64,000 nucleotides of DNA from Sphagnum magellanicum (taxonomy: Eukaryota; Streptophyta; Sphagnopsida; Sphagnales; Sphagnaceae), in NCBI GenBank assembly GCA_021904315.1, contig MU273446.1, forward strand, positions 1-64,000, written 5' to 3'. The notes under the pieces are model-generated. The model made no database searches, had not been told where the DNA came from, and saw nothing but the letters and a program-made list of their open reading frames with translations. This document shows, one piece after another, positions 25,388-36,718 of the stretch (the first letter of the stretch is position 1; each line of letters starts with the position of its first letter). Position numbers and translations under genes: made by a program.

Positions 25388-25844
25388 TGTTAGAAATACT
25401 ATTCGTTTCTAATTCCCAATGTTGATGAATGTGTCAAACATTCATCAAAAGGATGAATAGTATTCACATCCTTGTAGTAGTTAGGTTAGGGTTTAGAAGT
25501 GAAAACTACTTAAGGCTTAGCAGCAGCTAGGGTTAGGGTTTAGTGGTAGCTAGGGTTAGGCGACGGCTAGGGTGAGGGTTTGGTGGCGGCTAGGTTAGGG
25601 TTAAGTGGCAACTACTTTAGGGTTAGGAGATAGTATATAATGGAGTGTTTTTGAATTGTCTTTCCTTCTCTCCTTTCATGGTTTTAAGTGCATGTAGAAC
25701 CTTCAAGCCTTGTTAGTAGTTGTAAGTCATAGTTTTGTGATTGTAGCATACAACCTTTATGATTTCTTGTTAGTTAATACGATTGTTCCATTTCATGACC
25801 CTTGAATGTTTCAATTCTTGCTTGTTTTCAAGTTGTTTTCAATA
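25388..25844 (+). repeat. 5' LTR of C1
   Basis: It begins TGTTAGAAATAC and ends CAATA, 457 bp. It carries the conserved nested hairpin (arms 25395-25404/25455-25464 and 25424-25432/25438-25446), a short telomere-like GGTTAGGG tract (about 25480-25630) and a TATA-like 'TAGTATATAA' near 25631. The next 13 bases (25845-25857) are a primer site with two changes from the intact form in C3. Confidence 0.88.
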
Positions 25845-26286
25845 TGTTATGGGCTCACATCAAGCAAGAGAAAGGACATTGTGTTAGAACAAGAAATAGT
25901 CAAAGGTTTAGCTTGTATTACATAGAAAGGGAGAATCCTTTTGAGGGAAGGCTTTTAGTTTGCAAAGGTTGCAAAGAGAGTAGAAGTCCATTTCTAAGTG
26001 AGTGGGAGGTGTGGAAGAGATTTCTTCAAAATGTTGTAAGTTTTTCAAGCGTGAAAAACTTGTTTTTCAAGTTTTTGAAATTGTCAAATTTCAAGTTTCA
26101 AGTTTCAAGTGTGTTAAAGAGATTTTTTCACATTATTGCAAGTTTCAAGTGAAATCTCAAGCTTGTGTAATAGGGCTTGCAAGTGATAGAAGTTTTTTCC
26201 TTTCAAGTTTATGTGAGGGGTCAAAGATTTCTTCCAAAGTTTTCAATCTTTTGAGAAGAGTGTTTGTTGTAGCATTTGTGTTCAAA

Positions 26287-28811
26287 ATGTCCTCTTTTCA
26301 AATGGAGTCCTTGAAAGTCATGGAGAAGTTTGATGGTGGCAACTTTCACCTTTGGAAGTTCAAAATGCGCATGATGCTTTCTAAACATGGGCTTTGGAAA
26401 TTTGTTGATGGGAGTGTCACCTTGCCAAGTGAAGAAGTTGCAAGGGCTGATTATAACACAAAAGAGACGAAGGCTTTGCATTGCTTTGTGAACATCTCAC
26501 GTAAGCCCAACTTGCACACATTCAATATTGTGACAATGTGAGAAGTGCGTGGGAGGCTCTTCGTGGTATGCATGAAGCTAAGACAATTGGCAACACATTG
26601 TTCCTTTGAAGGAGATTCTTCACCATCAAAATGCAAGAAGGAGATGACATGCTTGTGCACATTAACACAATGAAAGCCCTTGCAGACCAACTACGTTCCA
26701 TCAAAGTGAACATTACATATGAAATTTTTTACATGGTACTCCTCATGAGCCTTCCTCCATCCTTTGATAATTTAGTCACAAGCTTGGAATCAATGTCCAC
26801 AAAAGATGTAGACCTTCAATTCATTGTAACAAGGTTTGCTTCACGAAGTGTCCAAAAGAAAATAATGTGAGAGTTCCAAGACTACCCCATCAGTGAACAA
26901 AACTCACAAGTCAAATGAGAAGCTTTGTTTCTATTGTAAGAAACTTGGACATTTTGTGAAAAATTATTTCAAGAAGAAAAATGATGAAAAAGAAAAAATC
27001 AATCAAGCTTGTGAAGATCATGAGCAAATGTTTATTATGACATTGAGTGCCAATGATCATACCATGTATGATTGGATTATCAATTCAGGTGCAATGCAAC
27101 AACACATGACATTCGAACAAAAATGGTTTACCACGTACGAGCGCATTTCCCCAAGGAGGGTCTTCATGGGCGATAACACTGTTTTGGAGGCCATTGGCAA
27201 AGGGAACATCAAAGCCATAATGCAAGTGGGCCAATTGACACACACAACCATCACCCAAATTCTTCATGTTCCAAAAATGAAGAACAATCTCATTTCTATG
27301 AGTAAATTCATTTTCAAAGGTTTCAAAGTGGAGTTTGACAAGGATGATTGTAAGGTCAATGGTGCTCGAGGAGTTGTTGTGGCAAAAGCACGAAGGGACA
27401 AGAACTTGTACCTTCTTAATGTGAAGGTGTGTAAGCACATGACACACATTGCAAATTCTTTGGAAGAAGGTGCAATGCTTTGGCATGAAAGACTTGGCCA
27501 TTTCAACATGGCAAGCCTTAAGGAGTTAGATGCCATGGTGGATGGCATAAATTTGAAAGAAGTGCCATTGCATCGCATTTGTGAAGGTTACGTCAAAGGC
27601 AAACATCAAAGAACATCATTTCCCGAGGACGGAGCAACGAGGGCTTCACAACTTTTAGAGATTGTTCACATCGATGTGTGCGGGCCAATGAGGACTACAT
27701 TGCACGGTGGAGCGCAATACTTTCTCACTTTCATTGACGATTTTTCAAGGAAAACTCATGTTTATTTTTTGAAGGCCAAAGGAGAAGCATTTGAAAAATT
27801 CAAACAATATAAGGCATTGGTGGAGAACGAAATTGATCACAAAATCAAAGTGCTACGATCTGACAACAGAGGAGAATGTGTCGAAGAAGTTTGACACATT
27901 TCTTGCGAAATATGAAATTCAATGACAAACAAGTGCGCCCTATTCCCCACAACAAAATGGTGTTGCAGAATGTGTTAATAGAACCATCATGGAATGTGCA
28001 AGAAACATGATTCTTGCACAAGGGTTAGAACTTGAATTTTGGGGTGAAGCGGTGAACACGACAGGTGTACATCAAAAATCGATGTTCAACCAAGGCTCTT
28101 GATTTAAAGACCCCTCAAAAAACGTGGAGTGGTAGGAAATTCGATGTGTTTCATTTGAAAGTTTTTGGTTATAAAGCCTTTGCACATGTCCTCGATGAAA
28201 AGAGGACCAAATTAGAGTCCAAGTCCATACCTTGTGTGCTTTTAGGATATTATGAAGGCAACAAAACGTATCGCTTGATGCGTGTAAAAACCAAAAGAAT
28301 CATTAAAAGTAGAGATGTCGTGTTCATTGAAGGGTCAAAGGGAATGGGTGGTGTGCCCCATCTGGAAAAAGAAGAAAATGTAATTGTGCATGAAGAATTT
28401 GAAGGAGAAGAACCATTGACCTTTAGTTGAGATACACCTTTGCATGAAACAAGAATGGAAGGTGTGCAAAGTGAATCCACACCAAGTTCTTCATCAGAAA
28501 AAGAATTTGTTGTTTCAAATAACCTGTTTAGTGAACCTTCACAAGATGTGCCGAGGGAAAGACCAGAAAGGCAAGGAAGGGAATGGCCTTGGGATTAGTG
28601 GATTACTACCAAGGAGGTGGAGCGTGCCACCATTGCACTTTTGGAGGAGCCCCAAAATATTGAAGAAGCTTTGACATGTGAAAATTCCAAGGAGTGGGAA
28701 TGTGCGATGTAAGAAGAATATGATTCCCTCATGACAAACAACACATGGACTTTGGTACCACTTCCCGCTGGTAGGAAACTTGTTTCTTGCAAATGGGTGT
28801 TCAAAATCATT
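26287..28811 (+). pseudogene. C1 copia gag-pol, broken
   Basis: The frame starts at ATG 26287 ('MSSFQMESLKVMEKFDGGNF'). A frameshift follows near 26490 and an in-frame TGA lies at 26607-26609. The longest open piece (26893-27894) covers the zinc knuckle ('CFYCKKLGHFVKNYF', last Cys changed to Tyr), a protease box whose Asp has changed to Asn ('IINSGAMQQHMT'), the H and C residues of the integrase zinc domain and the integrase core up to 'SDNRGE'. Another piece (28065-28430) holds the integrase C-terminal region. RT is cut after its first motif. The protein cannot be active. Confidence 0.88.
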
Positions 28812-31451
28812 TTGCACTTTTAAAAAGTCTTTAATATATAATAATAAAACTTAAATTATTTTCGGAACAACAAGCAAAGGGACATCCAAATCTATCATTT
28901 ATATCATCACTTTATCAATTATGAATCCAAAGAATGATGTAAAAATATTTTTACAACTCTTGATGGCTTAGGATTGGCATTCCAAAATATCATATGTATT
29001 CATATCCCCTATGTCTAGAGGTCACAAATGATATTGTTGAATACTTGCAAGCCTTGCTATAGAAATCATAATTGTATTGAAGTAGGACAAAAATAAAATT
29101 TCTAAAAAAAGGACATTTAAAAAATAAAAATCTTATGAACAATAGTTTTTATCATTTCAAGTCAAGAGGTAACATCACACTTGGTGTTATCATAATAGGA
29201 AAAAAAATCACTAAAATTTTTATATTTACATAAGTGATATTAGTAAACACAAAATAAATGTGGCATCCTCATTGGGTGCAAATTCTTTAAGGTGTATCAC
29301 TATGGACAAAAAGGACCTAGTTTTTAACGAAGTCTTTTTTTGTCTTATATTTTGATCCCCATCAATATTAATGAATCAAAATGTGTCAAATATTTAAAGT
29401 ATCATATTTTAGACCATTACAACTTCAAATTTCATTCATTTTGTGTCTTTACATGGTTAAATAGGATTATGTAAAGGAATATAAAAAGGTGACATTATTT
29501 TTGTACTCCTTAAAGAATTTGGACCTTGTTAACAATTGGAGATAAGTTAATGATAATTCCATGTTTAGAGAACTCCCAATTTTGCTCAAAATGTAAATTT
29601 CATTGAAAAAGTTTGGTGCTAACATGATGCCACCATTTTTTTATTTTTTTCAATCCTCTTCCCCCATTGTTAATTTTCACCACCCCTTCTAATGTCATAT
29701 CATCAAGTTATCATTATATGATCTGTGAATTAGTGTTGTATGGGCACTTGGATCCAAGTGTTAGAATTGAATCAATAATTCTAAATCCAAGTATCAAGGA
29801 TTTGACCTGACCAGATCCAAAAATTTAAAAACTCAACTCCTTTACCCCATGAATTGATGTAGAATTCGAAACCTTCTACCAAGTTGTTTTTAGTATGGGT
29901 TTCAATGTCTTAAGCAAGTATGGGTTTTAGGTTTTAGGGTTTTGTGACCTTTTAAAACACCTTGTGCAACCTTTCCACAATCCTACCTCACAAGATTGCT
30001 TCTTTGTGTTTTTCCAAATTTAGATTGTGTTTTGTGTTTGTGTTGTAAAGTGTGAGGTTTTGTTTTTTCTTGAAAGAACTTATATTCCATGTGCAAACAA
30101 ATAAATCTTCATCAAAATAATTTTTCTCTTCTTTTTGTGTTTATTCTTCTAGTCAAAAAGGAGTTTCAAATAATAGATGCCTCTATTTGTGTGTGTTCTC
30201 TTTATTGATCTAATAACAACTATTAAACAACTACTAGGTTGATTTTAATTTTTTTAATTATAGGTTAGTTATTTTTCGATTGTTTTTTTGAGCCACCTCA
30301 AGGTACTACGAAGCAGAATCCAATGTTGTAATCTTGTCTTTGATGCAAATCTAAAATTGGGTCTATAGTCCATACTCACACTTGTTGCAAATTATTATGG
30401 ATAGGATGCATTGTATGTCTTGTGACACTTGCTTTTCCCTACCCCCTTGTTGGAAGTGTTGCACCAAGTCAAGAAAATGTTGCAAATCATTAGCTTTTTT
30501 GATCTAGTGCAAGATAAGGTTTTGGAAGATCAGTGAAAATATGCATAACTCTCTACAAGGAAGGCACAATCCTGAATGTTGCTTAATTCCTTGTTGTCTA
30601 AGCACATGTCGAACTGCTAGCATTAGGTCACGGTTTGTCATAAAAGATGAATTATGGCCCAACACTATTTGGATTGCATTGCTAAATGCCCCATATTAGC
30701 CAGTTGGATTGTGTGTTGGGTTTGCATCTGCTGATATCACGGACTTTGTTTCATTGTAAGAAAATGATTGAAGAGCTTGATGTGTTTTGGTGTGTATTTA
30801 TTCCATTAGGAAGTGTGGAAAGTAGTTGTTTGAGCTATTACAAAGTAGGTTGCTACTTGAGTTGGTAGGTCCACATTTCCATTAGACCAAAAAGATAAGA
30901 GGTATACCACTTGGTAGCCTTGGAGTGGTAAATTACTTGTTGCCACAAGAAGGTAGTAGCCAATACTTGGTGGAAAAGAGCAAGGGAAAGAAACAACAAC
31001 ATGTGACAACTACATGTAAACTAGAAGGTGGTAAACAATGGCTTGGAGTGGATGTAGTTTGCTATAGATGGTAAATAGGTGTGGGGCAGTGATAGTAAGC
31101 CCCACCAAGGCAACATTTGGGGTGTTGAAGGAAGTGTAACAACATGGAGAGTAGTTATTCTTGAATTATGATCGTTACCCAAGCTAGCCTTTTCTACTTG
31201 ATATCCCTGACCCCTTAGACATGACAGTAGGTTTGCTTTAAGGTAGCACTCCCTACTTTCTTCCTTGCCTCCTTTGTATGACTTTTCATTTATTACTTGA
31301 GTAGTTGTAATAAAGTAAGTTAGTGAAGGTAGCTTTTTTTTGTTGAATAATAAAGTGTTGACCTTGTTTCTTCGATCTTACCTTCTAGAAGATGGTAATG
31401 ATTGAGGGCCACAATTTCACCCCAAGTAACAAAAATTTTACCTCCAATTTG
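28812..31451. other. AT-rich region without recognised gene
   Basis: No family could be assigned. There is no coding-like stretch over 67 codons. It lies between the broken end of C1 and the 5' end of D1 and probably contains older, unclassified repeats. Confidence 0.3.
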
Positions 31452-31776
31452 TGTTGAAGATTATGATGTAGATGAGACATAGTTAATAGTGTTAGAGATA
31501 TTAGAAACAATCTGGTAGAAACTATGTGATAGATTAGTGTTGCAAGTAATCAAAGACATAGGTGGATTTGATTTATGCTAGTACCACCAACATGTTAGAA
31601 TAAGGAGGGAGAGAGATATTTATCCCATATGGTTTGTCAATGTGGTGGTACAGGGAAGGGAATAAAGAGCAAGGTTGGAGGAGAGTTGGATATCTCACTC
31701 CAAGCATTGTTCACATACTTGTGTGATCTATGTGCTTTGAATGTGCAATCTCTCCTCTGATCCTATTGTTTCAACA
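31452..31776 (+). repeat. 5' LTR of D1
   Basis: 325 bp, with perfect short terminal inverted repeats TGTTGA and TCAACA. By eye it is the same as the D2 LTRs at 53011-53335 and 57982-58306. Confidence 0.95.
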
Positions 31777-31789
31777 GGTTATGGGCCCA
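31777..31789 (+). other. Primer-binding site of D1, anticodon-arm type
   Basis: GGTTATGGGCCCA starts directly after the LTR. It is complementary to the anticodon arm of plant initiator tRNA-Met (TGGGCCCATAACC), not to the tRNA 3' end (TGGTATCAGAGC-type site). That matches the half-tRNA priming known for Drosophila copia. Confidence 0.8.
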
Positions 31790-32049
31790 CTCATGTGAGT
31801 TGCATCATTAGAGGTTTGATTGCTTGTGTGCATTGAGAGAGATCTTGAGGTTTCGTGTTTGTTGGAGGTGCAAGTTTTCACTTCTAGAAGGTTCTTGGAG
31901 GCGATTTTGAAGGCCATTTGGAGTTGGGAGGTGCACAAGTCCTGGATTGGTGCTATTTGGAGGTGTTTCGAAGCATTGGATGTGCAAACCAGCATTGTAA
32001 GTCTTGATTGAGTTACTAAGGTGTATTTGTGCACATTTGATTCATAGAG

Positions 32050-32195
32050 CACTTGATTTGAGTTGGATAAGTGCATTCTGAGTGTAAAGAAGGTATTCAT
32101 GCAATAGTTGCTTGAGTGCATTGTGAGTGTGTAAGGAGAACACTTCATTTGAGTTGGTTGAGTGCATTCTGAGTGTGTAAGGAGGCATTGATGCA
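32050..32195 (+). repeat. 45-bp minisatellite in D1 leader
   Basis: About three imperfect copies of a unit containing 'TTTGAGTTGG..GAGTGCATTCTGAGTGTGTAAGGAG'. The same unit is expanded to about five copies in E2 (39100-39330). Confidence 0.7.
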
Positions 32196-32348
32196 AGTGG
32201 GAGCCATTAAGGGCTCATTTGTGATTGGAGGTGCACTAGTGCACAATTGAGCCATCTAGGGGCTGAAGTGTGTTTATGAGAGTGCATTGAGGCAAATTGC
32301 ATGTAAGAGTGTCATTAGGCACTATTTAGCATCTGGTTGAGCACATAA

Positions 32349-35300
32349 GTGAGTAGAGAGGTCGGATTTGAGTGCAAAATGGCATCCTTTGAGGGAGAGA
32401 GCACTAGAGTCATTGACAAGTTCAATGGGGAGAACTTCAACCTCTGGAAGTTCAAGATGGAGATGGTGTTGGCCTCCATGGACCGTTGGGAGATTGTGGA
32501 CGGGTCTGAGGAGGCTCCACCATCCAATTCAGACCCCAAAGTCATCAAGGAATACCAACGGCGCGCAAAGAAGGCCATGTCCACCATTGCCATCAACTTG
32601 GTGGATAGTCAACTTCACCACATCAAGAGGTGCAAGGGACCAGTGGAGGCATGGAGGACACTTTGTAACATCCACGAGACGAGGAGCTTGTCCAACATCC
32701 TCTTCATTCGCCGCAAGTTCTTCACATGTAAGATGCAAGAGGGAGAGGACCTACTAGATCACATTAACAAGGTAAAAGCACTTGCTGATCAACTCGCTTG
32801 CTTGGAGGTGCCCGTGAGAGATGAAGATGTTGTGATGACATTGCTTGAGAGCTTGCCACCCTCCTACGAGTACCTGATCACCGCCTTGGAGACCTTGCCC
32901 ATGAAGGACCTCACCATGGAATTTGTGACCGCGAGATTGATGCATGAAGTTTCCAAGAGGAAGGAGAAGGAGCCCCAAGGTGATGATGCGGCCATGGTGT
33001 CAATGCAAGGAAGAGGAGGGACCACATCTACCCGCAAAGACACCAAGACATGCTACTATTGTGGCAAACCAGGCCACATTGCACGATTTTGCTTCAAGGC
33101 CAAGAATAACAAGGAGAAGGAGAATGCCAACAAGGCCAAGGATGATAATGACTATGCCTTTGCAACAAAGGATGGAGATCATTGCAAGGCCATATGCAAG
33201 TGGATCATGGACTCAGGAGCAACGAAGCATATGACCCCTCATAAAGCCGCATTTGACATGTATGAGGTAATTCCAACACGTAACGTGCATATGGGTGATG
33301 ATAGCATTGTTGAGGCAATTGGAATAGGATCCATCCTTGTGGAAGTGATGGTGAAAGGGCAAACCAGGAGGATCAGAATCAAGGACGTGCTCCATGTGCC
33401 AAAATTGCATGCCAACTTGCTTTCGGTGAGCAAAATCTTGTCAAATGGGTGCAAAGTGCAATTCAATATGAATGAGTGCATTGTGAGGGCATTTGATGGA
33501 GAGATGATTGCAATAGCACTACGCGAAGGCAACTTGTATCAAATGACCTTCACCAAGGTGTGTGAGAGGCATGTGGCCAACGTGGCCCAAACTTCAACAA
33601 TTGATGGTGCATTGGAGCTTTGGCATCGTCGGCTGGGTCATTTGAACATCAAAGGTGTGCATGCGCTCCAAAACATGGTGAGTGGTATGAACCTTGGAAA
33701 TATGCCCTGCCCTACTTCTTCATTTGTTTGTGAAGGGTGCATTGAGGGAAAACAACATTGCAAACCATTTCCAAGTGATGGAGGGATGCGTGCCACCAAG
33801 CCCCTGGAGATTGTGCATTCGGATGTATGCGGCCCCATGAGGACCACATCCTTGGGTGGTGCAAGGTACTTTGTGACCTACATTGACGACTTTTCAAGAA
33901 AGGTGTGGGTTTACTTGTTGAGGTCCAAAGGGGAGTGCTTGGAAAAGTTCAAGGAATTCAAGGCACTTGTGGAGACACAATCAGGCCACAAGATCAAGGT
34001 GTTTCGGTCCGACAATGGAGGGGAGTACATTTCCAAGGGATTCCAGGGCTTCTTGAAGGAACATGGCATTGAGAAGCAAACCTCCACACCATATAGGCCT
34101 CAACAAAATGGAGTGGCAGAGCGTGCAAATCGCACCCTTGTGGAGATGGCAAGGAGCATGCTTCATGCTCAAAACCTCAAGAAGTCACTTTGGGCGGAAG
34201 CGGTGGCGAATGCGGCCTACACAAGGAATCGATGTCCATCAAGAGCCTTGCCATCCATCACACCAGAGGAAGCGTGGAGTGGGAGAAAGCCTTGCATTTC
34301 ACACATGCGTGTGTTTGGATGCATTGCATATGCCATGGTGCCGGATGAGAAGAGGGGTAAGTTTGATGCAAAGAGCACAAAATGCTTGTTTCTTGGGTAT
34401 TGTGAAGGCACCAAGGCATATAGGCTGATGTGTGTGCAATCCAAAAAGATCATCAAGTGTAGGGATGTTGAGTTCATGGAGGATAGCACTAGTGTGGGCA
34501 ATGATTTGGAGATGCATCCAAGTGGGAGAAATCAGACCCCTAATGTGGTGATTGTGGACACATCTTCCAAATCCCCTTGTGTGTATGATGATGAACTCAC
34601 AAGTGATTTCAAAGAGTATCCAAGCAATCAAGAGGCACCGCCAACCCTGGGGCGTTCATCAACACCTTCATCACCATCAAAAGATGTAAGCACAAATGGT
34701 GAACAAGAGGGGCAGACCTTGGAGGAGCGTAGGTACCCCTTGAGGGAGCGGCGACCGCTTGGAGAGTGGTGGAAGAACCACATCCTACCCCAACAAGATG
34801 TGGAACACGCAAATGTTGCTTGTCTTGATGATCCATTGAATTTGTGCGATGCCATGCATTCCGAGGATGCAAGCAAGTGGGAGGCAGCCATGCAAGAGGA
34901 ATATGCCTCACTCATGGCAAATGGCACATGGGAATTGGTCCCTCTCCCAAAGGACCGTAAAAGTGTGGGATGCAAGTGGGTGTTTCGCACAAAAAGGGAT
35001 GCATCAGGCCATGTTGTGAGGCACAAGGCCAGGTTGGTGGCCAAGGGGTACTCTCAAGTTGAAGGTGTGGACTTCAATGAGACATTTGCCCCGGTGGCCA
35101 AATTCACCACCATTAGATGCATGCTTGCAATTGGATCTGCCATGGACTTAGAGATCCACCAAATGGATGTGAAGACCGCATTCTTGAATGGGGAATTGGA
35201 GGAGGACATCTACATGGACCAACCGCAAGGATTCGTGCAAGAAGGCAAGGAGCAACTAGTGTGCAAGTTGAAGAAGTCCTTGTATGGGCTGAAGCAATCA

Positions 35301-36437
35301 CCAAGAGCATGGTACCAACGCATTGACATGTTCTTCACCCATGAATGCTTTTCTAGGAGCCAAGCGGACCATTCCTTGTATGTCAAGCAAACGGGTGAGT
35401 ACTTGTTGATAGTGATAATCTATGTAGATGATCTGATCATCTTAGCAAGCAATGTGAACATTTTGAAATGGTTGAAGTCAAGGCTTGAAGATGAATTTGA
35501 GATGAGTGATCTTGGAGAGTTGCACTATTGCCTCGGTGTGGAGTTTGAGAGAGATCGTGCAAATCACACCATAACCATGAGCCAAAGGAAGTACATTGAG
35601 GAGGTGCTCAAGCGCTTCAACATGGAGGAGTGCAAGCCCATTGCAACTCCGCTTGATGTGAATTCCAAGCTCTTGAAACTCACGGAGCAAGAGTTTCAGA
35701 GCGTTCAAGAGGAGATGCAAGGCATTCCATATAAGGCGGCGGTGGGATCATTGATGTATGCCATGGTGGGCACACGACCAGATCTTGCATTCCCGGTGAG
35801 CATGGTGAGTCAATTCATGTCAAGGGCTGGTCCTTCCCATTGGATGGCGGTGAAACGCATCATGCGGTACTTGAAGGGCACTTTGGAATTGAAATTGTGC
35901 CTTGGAGGCAAGGACGTTAGTTTGAAGGGATATTGTGATGCGGATTGGGGAGGAGATGCAAATGAGAGACGTTCCACCACAGGGTATGTGTTCTTTGTTG
36001 GAGTTGGAGCCATCTCATGGAATTGTAAGAGGCAACCTACAATTGCCTTGTCTACCACGGAGGCCGAATACATGGCCACTAGTCAATGCACCAAGGAGGC
36101 CATATGGTTGAGGAAGTTGATGGCAGATGTGGGACTTGTGCAAGTTGGAGCAACCACCATCATGTGTGACAATCAAGGATGCATTGCACTTGCAAAGAAC
36201 CCAACCCACCACTCTCGCACAAAGCACATTGACATACAACACCACTTCATACGGGAGAAGTTAGAGAGTGGAGAAATAGGCCTCAAGTATTGCCCAACTC
36301 AAGATATGGTTGCAGATGTGTTGACAAAGGCATTGGCAAAGGAGCGACATCAAAACCTTACAAGAAGCATGGGATTGGGAGTCTTAGATTACTTGCAAAG
36401 TGGGAGTGTTGAAGATTATGATGTAGATGAGACATAG
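32349..36437 (+). CDS. D1 copia gag-pol polyprotein, intact
   Basis: One frame carries all functions for replication by reverse transcription. The open frame can begin at GTG 32349, but the first ATG is 32379 ('MASFEGES'), which aligns with the gag start of the C family. Numbered from 32349: gag (about 11-215), zinc knuckle C235-C238-H243-C248, protease 'WIMDSGATKHMT', integrase zinc domain ('HRRLGHLN' then 'CEGCIEGK') and core with Asp, Asp and Glu in 'HSDVCGPM', 'SDNGGEY' and 'VAERANRT', RT with 'AFLNGELEE' and the catalytic 'YVDDLI', and RNase H with 'CDADWGGD', 'TEAEYMA' and 'KHIDIQHHF'. The order PR-IN-RT-RH is copia. The last ten codons lie in the 3' LTR. No stop or frameshift is present, so it may be active. 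It differs from D2 by one residue that I found (Arg for Leu in 'SMDRWE'). Confidence 0.97.
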   Translation: MSREVGFECKMASFEGESTRVIDKFNGENFNLWKFKMEMVLASMDRWEIVDGSEEAPPSNSDPKVIKEYQRRAKKAMSTIAINLVDSQLHHIKRCKGPVEAWRTLCNIHETRSLSNILFIRRKFFTCKMQEGEDLLDHINKVKALADQLACLEVPVRDEDVVMTLLESLPPSYEYLITALETLPMKDLTMEFVTARLMHEVSKRKEKEPQGDDAAMVSMQGRGGTTSTRKDTKTCYYCGKPGHIARFCFKAKNNKEKENANKAKDDNDYAFATKDGDHCKAICKWIMDSGATKHMTPHKAAFDMYEVIPTRNVHMGDDSIVEAIGIGSILVEVMVKGQTRRIRIKDVLHVPKLHANLLSVSKILSNGCKVQFNMNECIVRAFDGEMIAIALREGNLYQMTFTKVCERHVANVAQTSTIDGALELWHRRLGHLNIKGVHALQNMVSGMNLGNMPCPTSSFVCEGCIEGKQHCKPFPSDGGMRATKPLEIVHSDVCGPMRTTSLGGARYFVTYIDDFSRKVWVYLLRSKGECLEKFKEFKALVETQSGHKIKVFRSDNGGEYISKGFQGFLKEHGIEKQTSTPYRPQQNGVAERANRTLVEMARSMLHAQNLKKSLWAEAVANAAYTRNRCPSRALPSITPEEAWSGRKPCISHMRVFGCIAYAMVPDEKRGKFDAKSTKCLFLGYCEGTKAYRLMCVQSKKIIKCRDVEFMEDSTSVGNDLEMHPSGRNQTPNVVIVDTSSKSPCVYDDELTSDFKEYPSNQEAPPTLGRSSTPSSPSKDVSTNGEQEGQTLEERRYPLRERRPLGEWWKNHILPQQDVEHANVACLDDPLNLCDAMHSEDASKWEAAMQEEYASLMANGTWELVPLPKDRKSVGCKWVFRTKRDASGHVVRHKARLVAKGYSQVEGVDFNETFAPVAKFTTIRCMLAIGSAMDLEIHQMDVKTAFLNGELEEDIYMDQPQGFVQEGKEQLVCKLKKSLYGLKQSPRAWYQRIDMFFTHECFSRSQADHSLYVKQTGEYLLIVIIYVDDLIILASNVNILKWLKSRLEDEFEMSDLGELHYCLGVEFERDRANHTITMSQRKYIEEVLKRFNMEECKPIATPLDVNSKLLKLTEQEFQSVQEEMQGIPYKAAVGSLMYAMVGTRPDLAFPVSMVSQFMSRAGPSHWMAVKRIMRYLKGTLELKLCLGGKDVSLKGYCDADWGGDANERRSTTGYVFFVGVGAISWNCKRQPTIALSTTEAEYMATSQCTKEAIWLRKLMADVGLVQVGATTIMCDNQGCIALAKNPTHHSRTKHIDIQHHFIREKLESGEIGLKYCPTQDMVADVLTKALAKERHQNLTRSMGLGVLDYLQSGSVEDYDVDET
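36397..36406 (+). other. Polypurine tract of D1
   Basis: AAAGTGGGAG sits immediately before the 3' LTR, inside the gag-pol coding frame. The equivalent tract in C3 is AGAGTGGGAG. Confidence 0.75.
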
Positions 36438-36718
36438 TTAATAGTGTTAGAGATATTAGAAACAATCTGGTAGAAACTATGTGATAGATTAGTGTTGCAA
36501 GTAATCAAAGACATAGGTGGATTTGATTTATGCTAGTACCACCAACATGTTAGAATAAGGAGGGAGAGAGATATTTATCCCATATGGTTTGTCAATGTGG
36601 TGGTACAGGGAAGGGAATAAAGAGCAAGGTTGGAGGAGAGTTGGATATCTCACTCCAAGCATTGTTCACATACTTGTGTGATCTATGTGCTTTGAATGTG
36701 CAATCTCTCCTCTGATCC
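36407..36718 (+). repeat. 3' LTR of D1, lacking last 13 bp
   Basis: It matches the 5' LTR up to CTCTGATCC and then changes to E2 sequence. The missing end is TATTGTTTCAACA. No target duplication can therefore be tested for D1. Confidence 0.95.

Larger units (their letters stand above)
25388..28811 (+). mobile_element. C1: truncated copia element with 5' LTR, gag and part of pol
   Basis: The 5' LTR (25388-25844) is followed by a mutated primer site, a leader with repeated TTTCAAG-type motifs, and gag-pol that stops abruptly at 28811 in RT ('CKWVFKI'). Sequence to the right is unrelated, and no 3' LTR was found. The element is homologous to C3 throughout but has many frameshifts and stops. Confidence 0.88.
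31452..36718 (+). mobile_element. D1: near-complete copia element, 3' LTR end cut
   Basis: Parts are the 5' LTR (31452-31776), primer site (31777-31789), leader with a 45-bp minisatellite, an intact gag-pol frame, a purine tract (36397-36406) and the 3' LTR (36407-36718). The 3' LTR lacks its last 13 bp and is joined directly to the minus-strand element E2. The left flank is unique sequence. It is about 99.9% identical to D2, with only a handful of base changes and one 16-bp indel that I could find. Confidence 0.95.

Noticed and set aside
32349..32378. GTG as the true start of D gag-pol
   Set aside because: Plant translation rarely starts at GTG, and the ATG at 32379 aligns with the gag start of C1, C3 and E2.
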